The notes beneath the pieces are model-generated. The model worked only from the letters and a program-made list of their open reading frames with translations. It was not told where the DNA came from and made no database searches. A stretch of DNA of 64,000 nt from Capillidium heterosporum (lineage: Eukaryota > Entomophthoromycota > Entomophthoromycetes > Entomophthorales > Capillidiaceae), in NCBI GenBank assembly GCA_016630905.1, contig WBMQ01000015.1:186001-250000 (forward strand). Reading direction: 5' to 3'. Positions 38,561 to 50,743 of the stretch are shown piece by piece (the stretch's first letter is position 1; each line of letters begins with the position of its first letter). A program made the translations under genes and the position numbers.

Positions 38561-40700
38561 TATTTTGTTGAAAATTTAGTTAGCACTTTAAAGTTGGTTA
38601 TTCGATGTACTTATATAGATCAGAGCTATGCCTCGATAACTTGTTTTCGAGGCGAAGTTGCATTTTGTTCCGGCTGAAAGTTGCCGACATCTACAAATGT
38701 AAACTAGTTACCTTTATCGAACGAATAGTGCATGTGTGACTTGACCTTAAAAGTATAAGTTTTTCGATTAAATTTTGAGTTAGAATGGCAATTGTAGGAA
38801 ATGAAGATTGGTTATCCAACTCTTTAGGATGGATTCAAATATATTGGCCACTTGTTTTTGAGCTAAATCGATCGTGTTCTAGTTTTAAGTGTATAGGTGG
38901 CGTAAGACACCTTACTTATATGTACATATTTTAAAGAATGCTGACGGAACTCATATCCGCTCGAATGCAGGATCAAGTATAACCTTGGATAACCCTTAAC
39001 TAGTGCATGCAATTTATAATCCAACTTTAGCCTGAAAATAATCGATGGTACTATATAGGCAATAAGTTCCTGAATTCTTGGCTAAATGGATTATGAGTTA
39101 TTTAAATATAGGACACCCATTCATGACTTCAAAAAGCTACTAGTTAAAAATATGGCAGGCAAATATGGGTAGTGGTACTCTAAGCTACATATATCCCAAC
39201 TAGAACTATAAATTATATTGGAATATAATATATTGGAAAATTTGAGATCTAACTACCCTTGGATATCTATACAGCTCTTCACCACAATTCCTTAAATATC
39301 ACCCATGACAGATTGAGCAAACGGCTCTTATTTGAGCCTAGTAGAGTGTCTCTAATATATAGTTTCGATTTGGTAATATTGGATTGCACTGTATATAATA
39401 TAGCTTATATCATAAAGTACTTTATGGATCAATAAAATAGCATTTATATATGAATTGAAGATACCTAGAATACTTTATTGTAAATCCAGTATACATCTTC
39501 GATATGCTACAGCCTTCAAAAACATTTTAACCAAGGCTATAACTTTAATCTTTGTTTATGAAAAAGCAACTTAAAACTAGCAATCTATTTAGTAGATAAC
39601 TACAGATTCTAGGAACAGATGTATTTCTTTAGTAATTTGTCGAAACAGGTATAATTAAAATATTAACTGTAGTTCAATTATATTTTTTATCTAGCCATAA
39701 ATATTGTAAATGTTGATTTAATTTTCTTCTGATTATAGCCAGCATTATATGCCAACTGAATTCGTATACTATTGCAAAGTTTCTTGATTGATTTAGTTAG
39801 AATAGATGAATAAATTCATTTATATTATTATGATATATTGTATTGAAATTTTAGCTAGCATAGAATATTAATATTTTTATGTATTTTATGCCGATAGAAC
39901 ATTAAATGAATATACTCGAAATCATTTCTTGTGATATCTAGAGCTATTTGAATGCCTGTATAGGATAAGTATTTATATTTAATATTAAATATATATTGCA
40001 ATTTATATGTACTGTCGAGGCTATGTATATTTTACAATATACTGTACGAATAACATTTGGCTCAAAGTTAATGCACCATAACTATACTCTAAATAACAAA
40101 TTACATATCTAATTTGAAATGGTGGGAAATTTTGAAAATCAGGCTCATAATTTCTACACAAATGTAAGGACTACTTCTATTCCATTCATATGATACGCTT
40201 TTAAATTGCTCACATAGAGAAATAAACCCACCTAAGAGTCATGTAGAATACTAGACAAGTAAAGGATACATTCTTCAAATATCGCTTCAGTTGTTTGAAG
40301 CTATATATATTCAAAGTACCCACCTTACAATACCCAACGAAAGGAATAATAATGCTTCTTTACATACTAGTTTTATTAGATATAATGTTGAAGCTTTTAA
40401 TATACGGTTAAAAGGCTTTTATAGTGTGTCTTCAAACTTGTGTGGTGTAATCATATATAAAATAGATTAATTTTACTTGTACAACTTGAATCGATTTGGC
40501 ATTAAAGGATTTATATGGATAAACAATTTTAAAACACGATCACTTTGAAACTAATGGTGTTTGGGACCAACCTCAATACCGAATCACGTTGCGTGCTAGC
40601 AGCCACTAAAACTAGAACACCTTCAGCGAATACGGCTTCCAAGAACCCGCGCCAATCTCAATTTGTAACTTGTGCAGTCATTCGAACCCCTTACAAAAAA

Positions 40701-40740
40701 ATAAGGGTCACGATCTAGCTTCCTTATTGCAGACCCTTAT
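40701..40740. repeat. 9-bp perfect inverted repeat (hairpin)
   Basis: ATAAGGGTC (40701-40709) and GACCCTTAT (40732-40740) are perfect reverse complements separated by 22 nt. Role unknown; it could be a protein-binding dyad or a stem-loop in a long leader transcript. Confidence 0.6.
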
Positions 40741-41110
40741 ATTAAAAATGAGTGACTCACCATTTCCAGAAGGCTGTAGGGAGATGTAATGGGACGTATA
40801 CCTTGAAGGTGGGCATATTCAATAAGCTTTGCGCTATTAATAGCAAACCTCTATATCGCTTTTAATAGAAGGTCAAACAAACCTTGGAAGCTTGGTGGAA
40901 GTGGAAATTAGGCTAGAAATTAGCATTTATATGGGAGGTGATTGCTGACAATCGGTTGGCTAAATGCCAATTAAAACCCAAGATGGTGACAAAATCAGTC
41001 TGAAACAGCTTAGCTAAGGGGTTTATTGAAGGGTACGGCGCAGTCATTATGATCTAAAACTTGGCTAATTAGATTAGTAATTTTGTAAATATGGATGGTT
41101 TCTTGCGTAA

Positions 41111-41148
41111 ATTCTGCCAGAAACATGATTCTTGGCCAATGGCAGAAT
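41111..41148. repeat. 9-bp perfect inverted repeat upstream of Zn2Cys6 gene
   Basis: ATTCTGCCA (41111-41119) pairs with TGGCAGAAT (41140-41148). The same interval holds a second overlapping dyad, ATGATTCT (41125-41132) with AGAATCAT (41144-41151). The nested dyads sit about 400 bp before the ATG. Confidence 0.6.
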
Positions 41149-41258
41149 CATAAATTGCAAAAACTAGGTAATTGATTAAAGACAAACCTAGAATCAACAC
41201 AAGCGCAATTTCCATTCAATGGTCCATCAGTAAAGCCAGATACCCATCACTAGAATCG

Positions 41259-41266
41259 TATAAAAG
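41259..41266 (+). promoter_or_regulatory. TATA box of Zn2Cys6 gene
   Basis: TATAAAAG followed by a GC-rich patch, about 280 bp upstream of the ATG. It implies a long A-rich 5' leader (the next 200 bases are rich in AAA and AAC). Confidence 0.45.
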
Positions 41267-41546
41267 GGCCCGCCTTGGAAAAAATCAACAATTTAAAAAG
41301 TTAATAGGTTTGATTAAACTTTATAAAGCTAAATTGTCAACAAGTGATTGAAGGCAACTCCAACTCCTATTTAAACAAAAGCTATTTCATTTCCAAAGAA
41401 CAATATATTAAAACCCCAACTTTCCCTTTACCCCAACCTAAGTTCAAATTTGCAATAACCCAATAAATACTGACATTACGACTCCAACTAAGTTCAACTT
41501 ACCTTTTTTTAGAGACGAACAATCAAACTAGACAAGACTAATCAAC

Positions 41547-42696
41547 ATGCCAGTCTTTTTCGAACGAAGCTGTGACAACTGCCGGAGACTGAAGATCAGG
41601 TGCGACCGCATCAAGCCCTGCTGCAAGAACTGCGACAAGAGGCAGGTATCCTGCACTAGAAACAAACCTTTGCAGAAGCGAGGCCCCAAGCCCAAGAAGG
41701 GGGACTCGGCCTCCAAAGCCAGAAAACGTAAGTTGGGGTTGATCTCAAGCCACAAAGCCTCTCCAAAGGACACTGCATCTAATAACGAAGGCTTTAGGAG
41801 CACCCGGTGTAAGCTTAACCCAAGTTACACCAAAAGCTTGAACTCACCGGCCTTGAGTGAGGCTTTAGACTTTGGTAAAGCTCCTTACGACGACGACAGT
41901 TTGTCAGAAGTATCTGAGCCTCTGTCTGATATCACCGCCTCGACGTCGTCGTCCGACCCGGACAAGATAGCTCAGCCCCTTACGCCTTCGTCTTACAAAG
42001 TTGGGACCTACTCCTATAACCAAAACGAAGTCTCTATCGCCCCATCAACTCCAGACCTCACGTCTCAGGGCGCTTCCAAGTGTGGGAATTCCTCCCCTAT
42101 CACCTCTATGCACTCCCCACAGTTTTTGCAAACTACCCCCTCACTCGCCCCTAAAGTGGAATTGAGGAGGGGTGGGGGTGGAGGCGGTCGCACCTCCTAC
42201 GGCTCCAGGTACTTCAACGTCAAGTTTGACACCCCCTCAGCCATCGATACGACGATCAAGGACGATCTCACCAAGTTCGAGACGCGGTTGCGCGACTTGG
42301 AAGTTATGGCCAAGAACCACTTGACGTCGCAGCAGGCCGACTATATCGTCTACTACTTTGCCAACGTCCAATCCCATCTTCCTATAGTGTCACAACAAAG
42401 GTTCTTAACTCTGATGGAAAACTTCTTCCCAGTGCGAACCTACTTTGAACCAGGACCACAGTATTAAAACCTTGATTGGAGCTTTGTGCCAGGTCGCCTA
42501 TCTCTTTGCTGCCAACCCCCACACGTTCCAGCACTCCATCCTATCCTTCCTCGTCCAAGCACAAGCTTGCCAAGACCTGGATCCTTTGTTCACGACCCCC
42601 TCCACCAGCCCCAAGTTCCCCCTTCTACTTACGGCTACCCTCAGTGCCCTTATTAGGTTCCACTGCCACTCCATGATCAACCATACCTTAGTTTGA
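41547..42696 (+). CDS. Zn2Cys6 transcription factor, frame break and short C-terminus
   Basis: The N-terminus has a complete binuclear zinc cluster at about residues 9-36 (CDNCRRLKIRCDRIKPCCKN CDKRQVSC, six spaced cysteines plus one extra), followed by a basic RGPKPKKG stretch. A Ser/Thr-rich linker follows. The start of the fungal-specific regulatory domain reads YIVYYFANVQSHLPIVSQQRF, then LTLMENFFP. The 0 frame stops at TAA 42465-42467; the +1 frame carries on (QDHSIKTLIGALCQVAYLFAANP) to TGA at 42694-42696. The switch could be at ACC-T or TAC-T (42441 or 42444). Even when bridged, the protein is under 400 residues, much shorter than usual, so a truncated or decaying gene is possible. A 72-nt in-frame stretch at 41728-41799 could also be an intron. 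Confidence 0.75.
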
Positions 42697-43881
42697 ACGA
42701 TCTGAATCCTGTATATTCTTCTCTGTACATACACTTTTTTAAATACTCCCTAATGTATAACTTTTTATTGTAAGATTTGACTATTTATTAATAAACCGCA
42801 ACTATACTTTATTTTGGATTTTCGGATATAGTTTAATTTATGGTTGCATTTAATTTCAAAGTATATTATTTTCACACATATACAGCAACCTATACGATTG
42901 CTATAACCAGTTTCAAGTTGCTATACTAACAATTTTCAAGTTTCTACTATTATCAAAGCCAAGCATGCCACATGGTAAGACATATTAAAAGTCTTCCCTT
43001 GGCTACCTCTCAAGACAGCTATTGGAAATCCCAAATAGCCTGGATTTGGTCCAAAAATACCATGTTGCTAGCCTTTTCTAGCACTTTACCAAGTTTGGCT
43101 AACTAGGATCAATTGAGCTATACGTATATTTTTATTTTTAACTCGAACGGGTGTCTATTCAATGTATTGAATCGATTGCACAACCATTTCCATACATTTG
43201 TTATGCTTCAATCTTACTGATTTGGACAATGTAAGCTGGCGTTAGCACAAATTCTAAAGCCTGTTTTCTATTTTTATTTGAAGGCTTTTCAAACCTATAG
43301 CTTGAGGGTAATTTTGTTGAAAGTATGATGTATATTCTGGAGAAAAGTGGTAGAGCTACATGTTTGGATACTTTGTTCAAACTACATGGCCTAATACGGC
43401 ACAAGTTTAGTTTGAAATCTTTACCCATCGTATGTACTACCTATAGTAAACACTATAGAATAAGCATGTCTTTGATTGCCATCTTGATTTATAACTGTCC
43501 ATTAAAATGATGTCCAAAGAGACTTTTGTAAGATTTGTGTTTGGTACGCCTCTCCTAAGTACCTCATAATACAAATCTATTTAAATACCAAATATATCAG
43601 ATAACAAAGAAACCCACTATAATTTGGATATTCAAAATATTTTGTTGAAATTGGTTTACATTGTGAGGTAATTGGACTGAAAAGAAAGCTACTCTACCTT
43701 AAAGGATGGCATACAATTAAATTGGCAGGTATAAAAGTATTGTAAACTCAACACGCACCTACAAGTGCCCAAGAAAACTTTAAAAGGTATCAGTTATCTT
43801 TTAAAGTGCACTTACGAACCAAGTTATATCTATTTATTTTTGATAAGGTATATGTAATTAAGTCAGCTATCACTTCAAATT
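42697..43881. other. Intergenic, convergent
   Basis: Two overlapping short opposite-strand frames near 43200-43510 have no features. No RNA gene was recognised. Confidence 0.45.
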
Positions 43882-44753
43882 TTAAGCTAAAGCTTGTAGG
43901 ATTTTGAATGCCCGCTCCTTTTTAAATTTAAGCGTTTCAGCATCATTTTCTTTCGTTCCATCATCAGCTACTTTCTCTTTGTCATCTGTATCCTTACTTT
44001 CTTCAGCTGATTGTTCTTCATCTTTATCGTCAGTTTCATATATCGCTTTAGCTTCTTCCAATGTTTTCTAAATATAAAAATAAAAATTAGCAAAGGGCAA
44101 AGTAAACCGAATACTTGTCTAGCCAAACCTTTACAATCCTTCAAATATTTCAATATATTTTCAAACGATGCATCATCGAACTAGTAGGTTAATTGGATGG
44201 TAGTAAAAATATTTACTTTAGAGGGATGGTACATGTTAGTAAAAATGTAGACTTGGAGGTTTTTGTTAAACTTCCAATTAGCTTTGTCGTTTACAAATTG
44301 AGCAAGGTAATCAACGGATGGGGTAAGCTCTAAATTACATTAACAAAGCTTAATAAATAAAATTTACTTTTAGATTCACTTTCCTCATCACCTTTTACTT
44401 GGGTTTCCTTGACGCTGTCTTTAGCTTTGGGCTTAACTTTCTTGTCTATATTGTTTAAGCAAAATGTACTATACTAACCTTACCTTTTGACTTGACTCGC
44501 TTGGGTTTTTTACTCACCTTTTCTTCTATATGTAATTTTAGCATTGCATTTTGAGCTGACTTTACCTGCTTCACCTGTTTCACTAGCTTTGGTAGGTTCG
44601 TCGTTGTCTTGGTTGGTTTGGGCTTTTTTCAATTCAGCTTCAACTAGTATCCAATTAAATAAAATAGGCTTTGATACTATTACCTTTAGCCTCATCTTTA
44701 CTCTTCTCATTCTTCCTTTTGCCTTTTTTCGATTGTGCTTTGCTGTCTACCAT
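43882..44753 (-). CDS. WKF-domain protein (C7orf50-like), probable nucleolar
   Basis: Seven short exons with GT-AG introns of about 35-45 nt give one frame from MVDSKAQSKKGKRKNEK to TAA 43882-43884. The N-terminal half is Lys/Glu-rich and disordered, with basic patches (KKPKRVKSKG) suggestive of nuclear or nucleolar targeting. The conserved block LTPSVDYLAQFVNDKANWKF NKNLQVYIFTNMYHPSKF, then ENILKYLKDCKGLAR, is the WKF domain (human C7orf50, fungal relatives), whose name motif W-K-F is present. The C-terminus is acidic and then basic (LKFKKERAFKILQALA). Function in the family is poorly defined; ribosome biogenesis is suspected. It is divergent from the cyclophilin gene, 214 bp between ATGs. 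Confidence 0.8.
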
Positions 44754-44967
44754 CTTCCTCTGTTGTAAACTTTCCAAGTTGCACCAAATTTTTTACTGTA
44801 GCTTGCTTTGAATAATTGCCAACTAATCCTGTGAGTACTTTTAGCCAATAGAGATTTAGTGTAAAGCGAGAGTATGCTTTTAATTAGGCAAATGTCAGTA
44901 TCAATTCATGGGTATAGAATCCATGATTTGGATCTTTTCCAGTTCAACTTCAACCTTCAGAAGAATC

Positions 44968-46257
44968 ATGAGTGTGCTTATAGAGACGTCACTAGGAGAC
45001 CTTGTCATCGACCTGTACTATGAAGAATCACCCGAAGGCTGCCTGAACTTCTTGAAACTTTGTAAGACCAAGTATTATAACTATTCTCCTATCCACTCCA
45101 TTCAAAAAGACTTCCTCTTTCAAACCGGAGATCCTACTGGAACTGGACGTTCAGGCTTTTCCATTTACAACCAGATGCCGCCACATCAAAAGTATTTCAA
45201 GCCAACTATCAACCCAAAGCTAAAGCATAAGAGTCTAGGTACTGTGTCGCTAGCACTTACAGCCAATACTCAAAGCGACTTGTTGGCTGGATCTCAATTC
45301 TTTATTACCCTTTCAGAGAATATCGATTATTTGGACGGTAAACACTGTATCATCGGTCAACTAGCCGAAGGTTATGAAATTTTGCAGCAAATTAACGACA
45401 TATTCGTGGATTCTGACAATAAACCTCTACGTTCAATTCGCATCAAGCATACCATTGTCCTTGAAGATCCGTTCCCAGACCCACCACAGCTTAGAATCCC
45501 ATCACGTTCACCTTCCCCAGATAGAAATATTGTCGCTAGTTTACAAATCGAAGAGGATGAAAATATTGATGAAGATTTATCTGAAGAGCAACGGGAGAAG
45601 CAGATTAGGGAGAAAGAGGCCAAGGCGCAGGCTCTAACCTTAGAGATGGTTGGGGATTTACCTTTTGCAAACGTAAAGCCAGCCGAGAACGTGCTGTTTG
45701 TGTGTAAGTTGAATCCAGTCACTAATGATCAGGACTTGGAGCTGATCTTTTCTAGATTTGGACCTATTGTCAGCTGTGAAATCATACGAGATGCCAAAAC
45801 CAACGACAGTTTGGGTTACGCTTTCGTTGAGTTTGAGGAACAGAAGGACTGTGAGGAAGCCTACTTTAAGATGGATAATGTTCTCATAGATGACCGGCGC
45901 ATCCATGTCGACTTCTCCCAGTCGGTCAGTAAGCTAAATCGCTTTGTCGATACTAAACAATCGGATGGCGGATACGAACTTCGTGATAAATTCAAAGTTA
46001 AGATGAATCAGGACTACCTCTTTGAGCACCAGAATACCAGACATAGTAAAAAGTCTAGTGATAGCAGGGATCGTAGATCAGATAGAAGGGAATCAGACCG
46101 AAGCCAAAAAGATAAAAGTAGACCAAATGAGCAGGAGAGGGAGAAGCAAAGAAGCCATCGGGATCGTTCTAATGATAGAGATTATCGTAGAGATAGGACT
46201 AGGGACAGACCCAGGAGTCGTAGCCGTTCACCAGTCAGACGCAGCTCAAGGAGATAA
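44968..46257 (+). CDS. PPIL4: PPIL4/Cyp6-type nuclear cyclophilin with RRM
   Basis: A single exon of 429 residues. Start chosen at ATG 44968 because [20 protein letters not shown] is the canonical cyclophilin N-terminus; an upstream in-frame ATG adds 20 unlikely residues. The cyclophilin domain covers about 1-165 ([29 protein letters not shown]). The catalytic Arg region reads IHSIQ instead of FHRV, as in PPIL4, so isomerase activity may be weak. A charged linker follows. An RRM spans about 235-315 with RNP2 VLFVCKLN and RNP1 LGYAFVEF. The tail is Arg/Asp/Ser-rich (RD/RS repeats) ending SPVRRSSRR, typical of spliceosome-associated proteins. Confidence 0.92.
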   Translation: MSVLIETSLGDLVIDLYYEESPEGCLNFLKLCKTKYYNYSPIHSIQKDFLFQTGDPTGTGRSGFSIYNQMPPHQKYFKPTINPKLKHKSLGTVSLALTANTQSDLLAGSQFFITLSENIDYLDGKHCIIGQLAEGYEILQQINDIFVDSDNKPLRSIRIKHTIVLEDPFPDPPQLRIPSRSPSPDRNIVASLQIEEDENIDEDLSEEQREKQIREKEAKAQALTLEMVGDLPFANVKPAENVLFVCKLNPVTNDQDLELIFSRFGPIVSCEIIRDAKTNDSLGYAFVEFEEQKDCEEAYFKMDNVLIDDRRIHVDFSQSVSKLNRFVDTKQSDGGYELRDKFKVKMNQDYLFEHQNTRHSKKSSDSRDRRSDRRESDRSQKDKSRPNEQEREKQRSHRDRSNDRDYRRDRTRDRPRSRSRSPVRRSSRR

Positions 46258-47287
46258 ACATCTAGCTTTCTATTTTTATTGCTTTATCTTAACCTTATTA
46301 TTTTCTTTATATTTATATACCTTGTTCAAATACTTTTCTGCGTAGATGGCTATAGTTTAAAGCTATGGGGTTGTTTAGATAAAGTATGCCAATATACATT
46401 TACAATTTCTAGTAAAGGCCAGTCATATGTTTATTAAGGAAAAGTTAGAGAGATATAAGATATATTTACTTAAACCACAGTTCATATGGATGTTCTTTAT
46501 TTTCAGAAAGTGCTTTTTACTAAAATTGATATCAGTCCAAAAAAATTTGCATTCTACAGTACTACAAACTTCAAATCTATCGAATTTGCTTGAGAATGAA
46601 AGGAAGTGCTTGATAGAGTTGGTATCTTTTGACAGGATGCCAACGTATTGAACAATGAAAATGCTGCTATTAGACTGATAAATTTTTATCAATGCTTTAA
46701 AAGGTTTATCTGTTTTAGATATATCTATCAAAAAATACTATAGCTAATACATACTGTCCATACTCAGCCAAGCTGTTTCAAATGCATAGTAGACAACAAA
46801 ACACGTATTTTACTATACTTGGCTATACTATAGAGATGTCCAATAAAACTCTTGAAGGATATTTATCAGCAAAGAGTCTATAACACTTGTGATTCTTGAT
46901 AACTCCAAAAACATCCTAAATAAGTTGTCAAACATACATTAATGGTGATGGTACATATAAAGCCAATCATCCTTCCTATATGACTAAACAACATAGCAAT
47001 ATCTTGAAAATAAAAATGTATATATTTCCTTGTCAAGTCTAATACTACGCTTTTATTACAAATATATATCAAAAATGTTATAATATAAAAAATACTACAC
47101 ATACTCTAAACCTAGCAATGAATTAACTGTCAAAGGTTTAGGATAAAAGAAAGCAACATGTATAAGCATCTAGCATCTACATGTAAAAATATGAACACCA
47201 AAAATAAACAAATAAGAGATGGGCTAAATAAAGAAAACAGCTTTTTAGTTACTTAATTTTAGGCTCGATGGCTTTAATAGGGTTAGT
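46258..47287. other. Convergent intergenic region
   Basis: AT-rich, with short fortuitous frames only (46423-46731, 46878-47102). Confidence 0.5.
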
Positions 47288-47898
47288 CTATTCGTCATCC
47301 TCCTCACCCTCGGCTTCATCACCGCCAGCGGAAGCTTGACGACGACGCTTAACACGACCAGGGCGACCTCCACCGTAGGGAGAGGTGAGAGCGAAGTCGA
47401 TGTGGTTCTGGGAGTCCAGACGTACAACGAAAGAAGGTACATTTACAATCTGCTTACCAACACTGAAAACTATTTAGAAAAATATATTTAGAAAAGTTAC
47501 CGAATGTGACGCTGACGGATGAGGACACGGGCGTGGTGGACAGACTTGGCAAGACCCAACTTGAAGACCTGGGTCTGGAGACGGCGCTCCAAGAAGTCTT
47601 CGATCTTGAGACCCAAGCAGTAATCGAGCTTGGCCTTGGACTCGTCCAACACACCGATACGGATGAGACGACGGATGAGGGCGTTACCTTCGAAGAGACG
47701 ACGGGGGTCTTTCTCTTCCAAAGTCAACAGCTCACGGGCGGCACGACGGATGTTGGATAAGGTGTAACCAATGCGCCAAATTTCACGCTTGTTACGGAGA
47801 CCGTACTCACCGATAAGCTTGAGCTCTTGGTCGATACGTTCCGATTCGAAGGGACGACGGGGTACCTTGTAGGTTTTTGAGTTAACGATGGGAGGCAT
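47288..47898 (-). CDS. RPS9: 40S ribosomal protein uS4 (Rps9)
   Basis: Two exons; the 38-nt intron (gtaact...ttttcag) joins HIR to [11 protein letters not shown]. The start [20 protein letters not shown] is the eukaryotic uS4 N-terminus. [20 protein letters not shown] and the S4 RNA-binding fold ([40 protein letters not shown]) are intact. The C-terminal tail is [11 protein letters not shown] and acidic EGEEDDE. Coding GC and codon use are clearly higher than in the neighbours, as expected of a highly expressed gene. uS4 nucleates small-subunit assembly on 18S rRNA and contributes to decoding fidelity. No frame breaks. Confidence 0.97.
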
Positions 47899-48987
47899 GC
47901 TGGGAAGATAAGCAGACTTCGAGTCAAAAGAGAAAGATTTTTGCCAAAGTTTTACCCTTGTTTTAGTAAAATGTTCGGTACTTGAAAAAATTTGTAGAGG
48001 GAGTCTTTTGGGCCAATTGATTGTGAAAATTTTTGGCCTTCGAATATATGATTGGCTTAAACTGGTATTAAGCTGTCCAAACTGAAATAAAATTTTTGCT
48101 CTTTAGCCTTTGCTGAAGTCCAGGATAGGACTTGGGAAAGGAGTGAGCAGACGATGGTGCTAGTAGTGAATATATACAAGGATTCTCAGATATAACTACT
48201 CCTGCAATCAATTAGACGCTTTGTTAGTCTATATATTTTACCAATGTAGATATAGAGCAAGGAGCTTATAATACTATGTACTAATATTACTGCCTCGTCC
48301 CTCTGATATAGTCTATTTTCTATTCACTTGTTTGGGGAAATTGGACCATATTAAAGGGACAGAGGTAGTAATAAAATTTTTACTATACTAAAGGTCCCAG
48401 TGGCTCAATATACTAGAATATATATACTATATACTAATATAGATGCTGTATATGTCTACAGTGAATTATGGGATATATAAATAAACCTTCTAATCGACTT
48501 GAAGCATTGAATAACTGGATGTAAGGATATATTTAAAGTATACCAAGTAAAAAATTATTAAAGGTATACTTTTACCATCCAATACATAGCTACAGTCCTT
48601 TTAATATACTTCAAGAAGTTGCAGATCTAAATAAAAGCGGGTGGTATATCTAAAACTGGTATATTAACTTTTCATAGGTTATAAGCTAATATATATTGAT
48701 TAAGAGGCGGCGATGCTATAATGATATAGTTTTTGATAGAAAACAAGCTATTTCAATAAAAGTTGAAACTTATTAATGCATTTTATATATCACAGAGAAA
48801 TAGAACGGTGTTTAACATTAGCCTTATTATCATCATACTCTATTAGTTGAATTCTTCATCCATTGGTAACGCAACAATTCCATACAATAGAGCTATAGTT
48901 CTTCTGCTTTAGTAACAAGTAGATAGCTTGAAGCTCCCTTTCATTATCAATTCAAATATTAATTTTGAGCTACAATTTTTAAAGTTC
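47899..48987. other. Intergenic, RPS9 promoter side
   Basis: AT-rich, no supported gene. The first about 250 bases are the likely RPS9 promoter. Confidence 0.5.
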
Positions 48988-49308
48988 CTACAGGAATCCG
49001 GTCAACTTGTCAAGCTCATCAAATAGTCTCCGATGTATGAGCCTATTTAATTTGTAGTATGCATGGATTTGATCATTAACAGAGATAAAGCCTAAAGTAG
49101 ATGGGTTAGCCGACACTACTGTTACAAAAGGAAATTGAATATGAAGAAGCCTAATAAAAACAAGTACATAATAGGCTTTGACTTGAGTTTGATTTACTAT
49201 ATTGATGGGCACGATGAGTCCAGCATCTACATATGCCACAAGTAATGAAATGAGCCAGTGCGGTATCCAATGTAATGCTCTAACGGTTAGCTTCGAGTTC
49301 TCAAGGTT
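48988..49308 (-). pseudogene. GPCR-like C-terminal fragment
   Basis: After a tag acceptor at 49309 the minus strand is open for 107 codons with two hydrophobic helices (ALHWIPHWLISLLVAYVDAG and VLVFIRLLHIQFPFVTVVSA). These are followed by NPSTLGFISVNDQIHAYYKL and an amphipathic tail. The order helix-loop-helix-NP..-basic helix resembles helices 6-8 of a rhodopsin-like receptor such as the one at 37643-38560. No start codon or upstream helices fit, because the OMA1 gene occupies the sequence immediately upstream (stop at 49418). It is probably the 3' remnant of a receptor gene. The family assignment is tentative. Confidence 0.4.
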
Positions 49309-49417
49309 CTAGTTCAATAAATATGAGCTAAACAGCATCACCAATGAAAAGACAAAATCAAAAGTACTCAAAACAAATAGTTATACCCTGAATCCAAAAT
49401 CAATTATTTTAATAGAT

Positions 49418-50743
49418 CTACATCACCAATTTCCAGAACGGATCCAAGTACATGGGTTTCCACTCCACCTTCTCTAACTTAGATCCCTTGAACTTTTCAT
49501 AAACCTGCTTTGCTAATTCCATATTCTGCTCCATTTTGAAAGCTCGGTTCAATGAGGTAGGGTGGGTGTTGTTGTTGTACATATAGAGTCGTAGCTGCAG
49601 CTGTATCTCATCGAGTCCGTTGAAAAGCTGATGCAACCATCTGGTATTGACATTACCAACCTCTTCATTCAGCTCCTTTTTTTCAACACCGGCACTGCGC
49701 TCCAACTTACTCTCTTCCATAGCCAATCTCCTCCACAACTTGGGCATATTTTCCGGGTTGAACCCAGCCCTACTCGCCAAAAAGAATCCTAATTGATCAG
49801 CCTCCAACTCTTGCTCCCTGCTGAACCTCATTGATACGGTACCAGTCTTGATAGTCTCAATAACTGGGTAGAAGATCTCGTTAAACACTGGGAACATTAA
49901 AGTGGTAGCTTGCAATAAGTTGGTCAGTAAAAGACTTACACCATCTAGTAAAACATTCAAGTTGGTGGAGATGGCAGCGTGTCGTAAGATAACGTGAGAT
50001 AGCTCGTGGCCTAAGATGAATCCTAGCTCGTCATTGTTTTTAATAGTGTTAAAAGTTCCCGAGTTTACGACGACTAGACCGGATGCTAAAACAAAGGCTC
50101 CGAAGCTGGAGTTGTCGACGATCTTGATATCAAAGTCCTGACTCAATAAGTTTCGCTCCAAATCGCCACTCACTATTAATAGCTTGTTCAAAATCTCTCT
50201 CAACAAAGTGTAGTCTTTGAAGCTGTCGTTCAAATCTACAACTTTCATGCTCTGGAGGAATAATTCGGCGTAGGGTTTAGTGCTTTTAATTTCCTCCTCC
50301 TCATTCAAATAAATTATTCGGTAGGTGTTGGTGTAGGGACAGTACTCGATGGATACCAAAGTTAAAAAGACTAGTAATAAGAGAGGCATGCCTAGTAGAT
50401 ACTTGGACCTTGGATGCGTTTTGAAGAGATTGTACCGATAAAAGTAGGGTAGAAGTACTATCGATATGCGACTACTTACCTCTATTAACTTTAGGATGGG
50501 GCCGTTCAGGAACAGAGAGGCTCTAGTTGGACTTGTCGAACTTATACTTCGGTTTGACTGTAGTTGCTTTCCATATTCTAGATGTAAATTTAGATTTTTC
50601 GATGGTGATAGAACTTTTGTGTTCAAATGCTGAGTTTTCAGCAAGCTGTTGATAGGTCGATAGGTTGGCAATCTTTGAAATTTTGAGTAGGTATTCAAAT
50701 TGAAGTTGCACTTGAGGATTGGTTTAGACCTTACCCGCAACAT
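49418..50743 (-). CDS. OMA1: OMA1-type mitochondrial metalloprotease (M48)
   Basis: A single exon of 441 residues. The N-terminus (MLRVRSKPILKCNFNLN) is basic, consistent with mitochondrial import. A membrane helix (LLGMPLLLLVFLTLVSIEY) lies at about 115-140. The peptidase domain contains ASGLVVVNSGTFNTIKNNDE, LGFILGHELSHVILRHAA with the zinc-binding HExxH, and the downstream Glu ligand in REQELEADQLGFFLASRAGF. OMA1 cleaves dynamin-like and stress-signalling substrates at the inner membrane when membrane potential falls. Length fits the fungal family. No introns and no frame breaks. Confidence 0.92.
   Translation of the reverse strand: MLRVRSKPILKCNFNLNTYSKFQRLPTYRPINSLLKTQHLNTKVLSPSKNLNLHLEYGKQLQSNRSISSTSPTRASLFLNGPILKLIEVSSRISIVLLPYFYRYNLFKTHPRSKYLLGMPLLLLVFLTLVSIEYCPYTNTYRIIYLNEEEEIKSTKPYAELFLQSMKVVDLNDSFKDYTLLREILNKLLIVSGDLERNLLSQDFDIKIVDNSSFGAFVLASGLVVVNSGTFNTIKNNDELGFILGHELSHVILRHAAISTNLNVLLDGVSLLLTNLLQATTLMFPVFNEIFYPVIETIKTGTVSMRFSREQELEADQLGFFLASRAGFNPENMPKLWRRLAMEESKLERSAGVEKKELNEEVGNVNTRWLHQLFNGLDEIQLQLRLYMYNNNTHPTSLNRAFKMEQNMELAKQVYEKFKGSKLEKVEWKPMYLDPFWKLVM

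Larger units (their letters stand above)
38561..41546. other. 3 kb gene-poor region
   Basis: The left 2 kb is strongly AT-rich with no open frames. The right about 1 kb, upstream of the Zn2Cys6 gene, is less AT-rich and contains two perfect inverted repeats and a TATA box (see separate entries). Confidence 0.5.

Noticed and set aside
42373-42443. 67-nt candidate intron that would repair the Zn2Cys6 frame
   Set aside because: It would delete the conserved start of the regulatory domain (SQQRFLTLMENFF), so a one-base break is the better reading.
43201-43510. Overlapping opposite-strand frames of 75 and 61 codons
   Set aside because: Neither shows a family or structural feature and they exclude each other.
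46423-46731. 102-codon minus-strand frame
   Set aside because: TTG start, Lys/Ile/Phe-rich random-looking content, overlapped by an equal plus frame.
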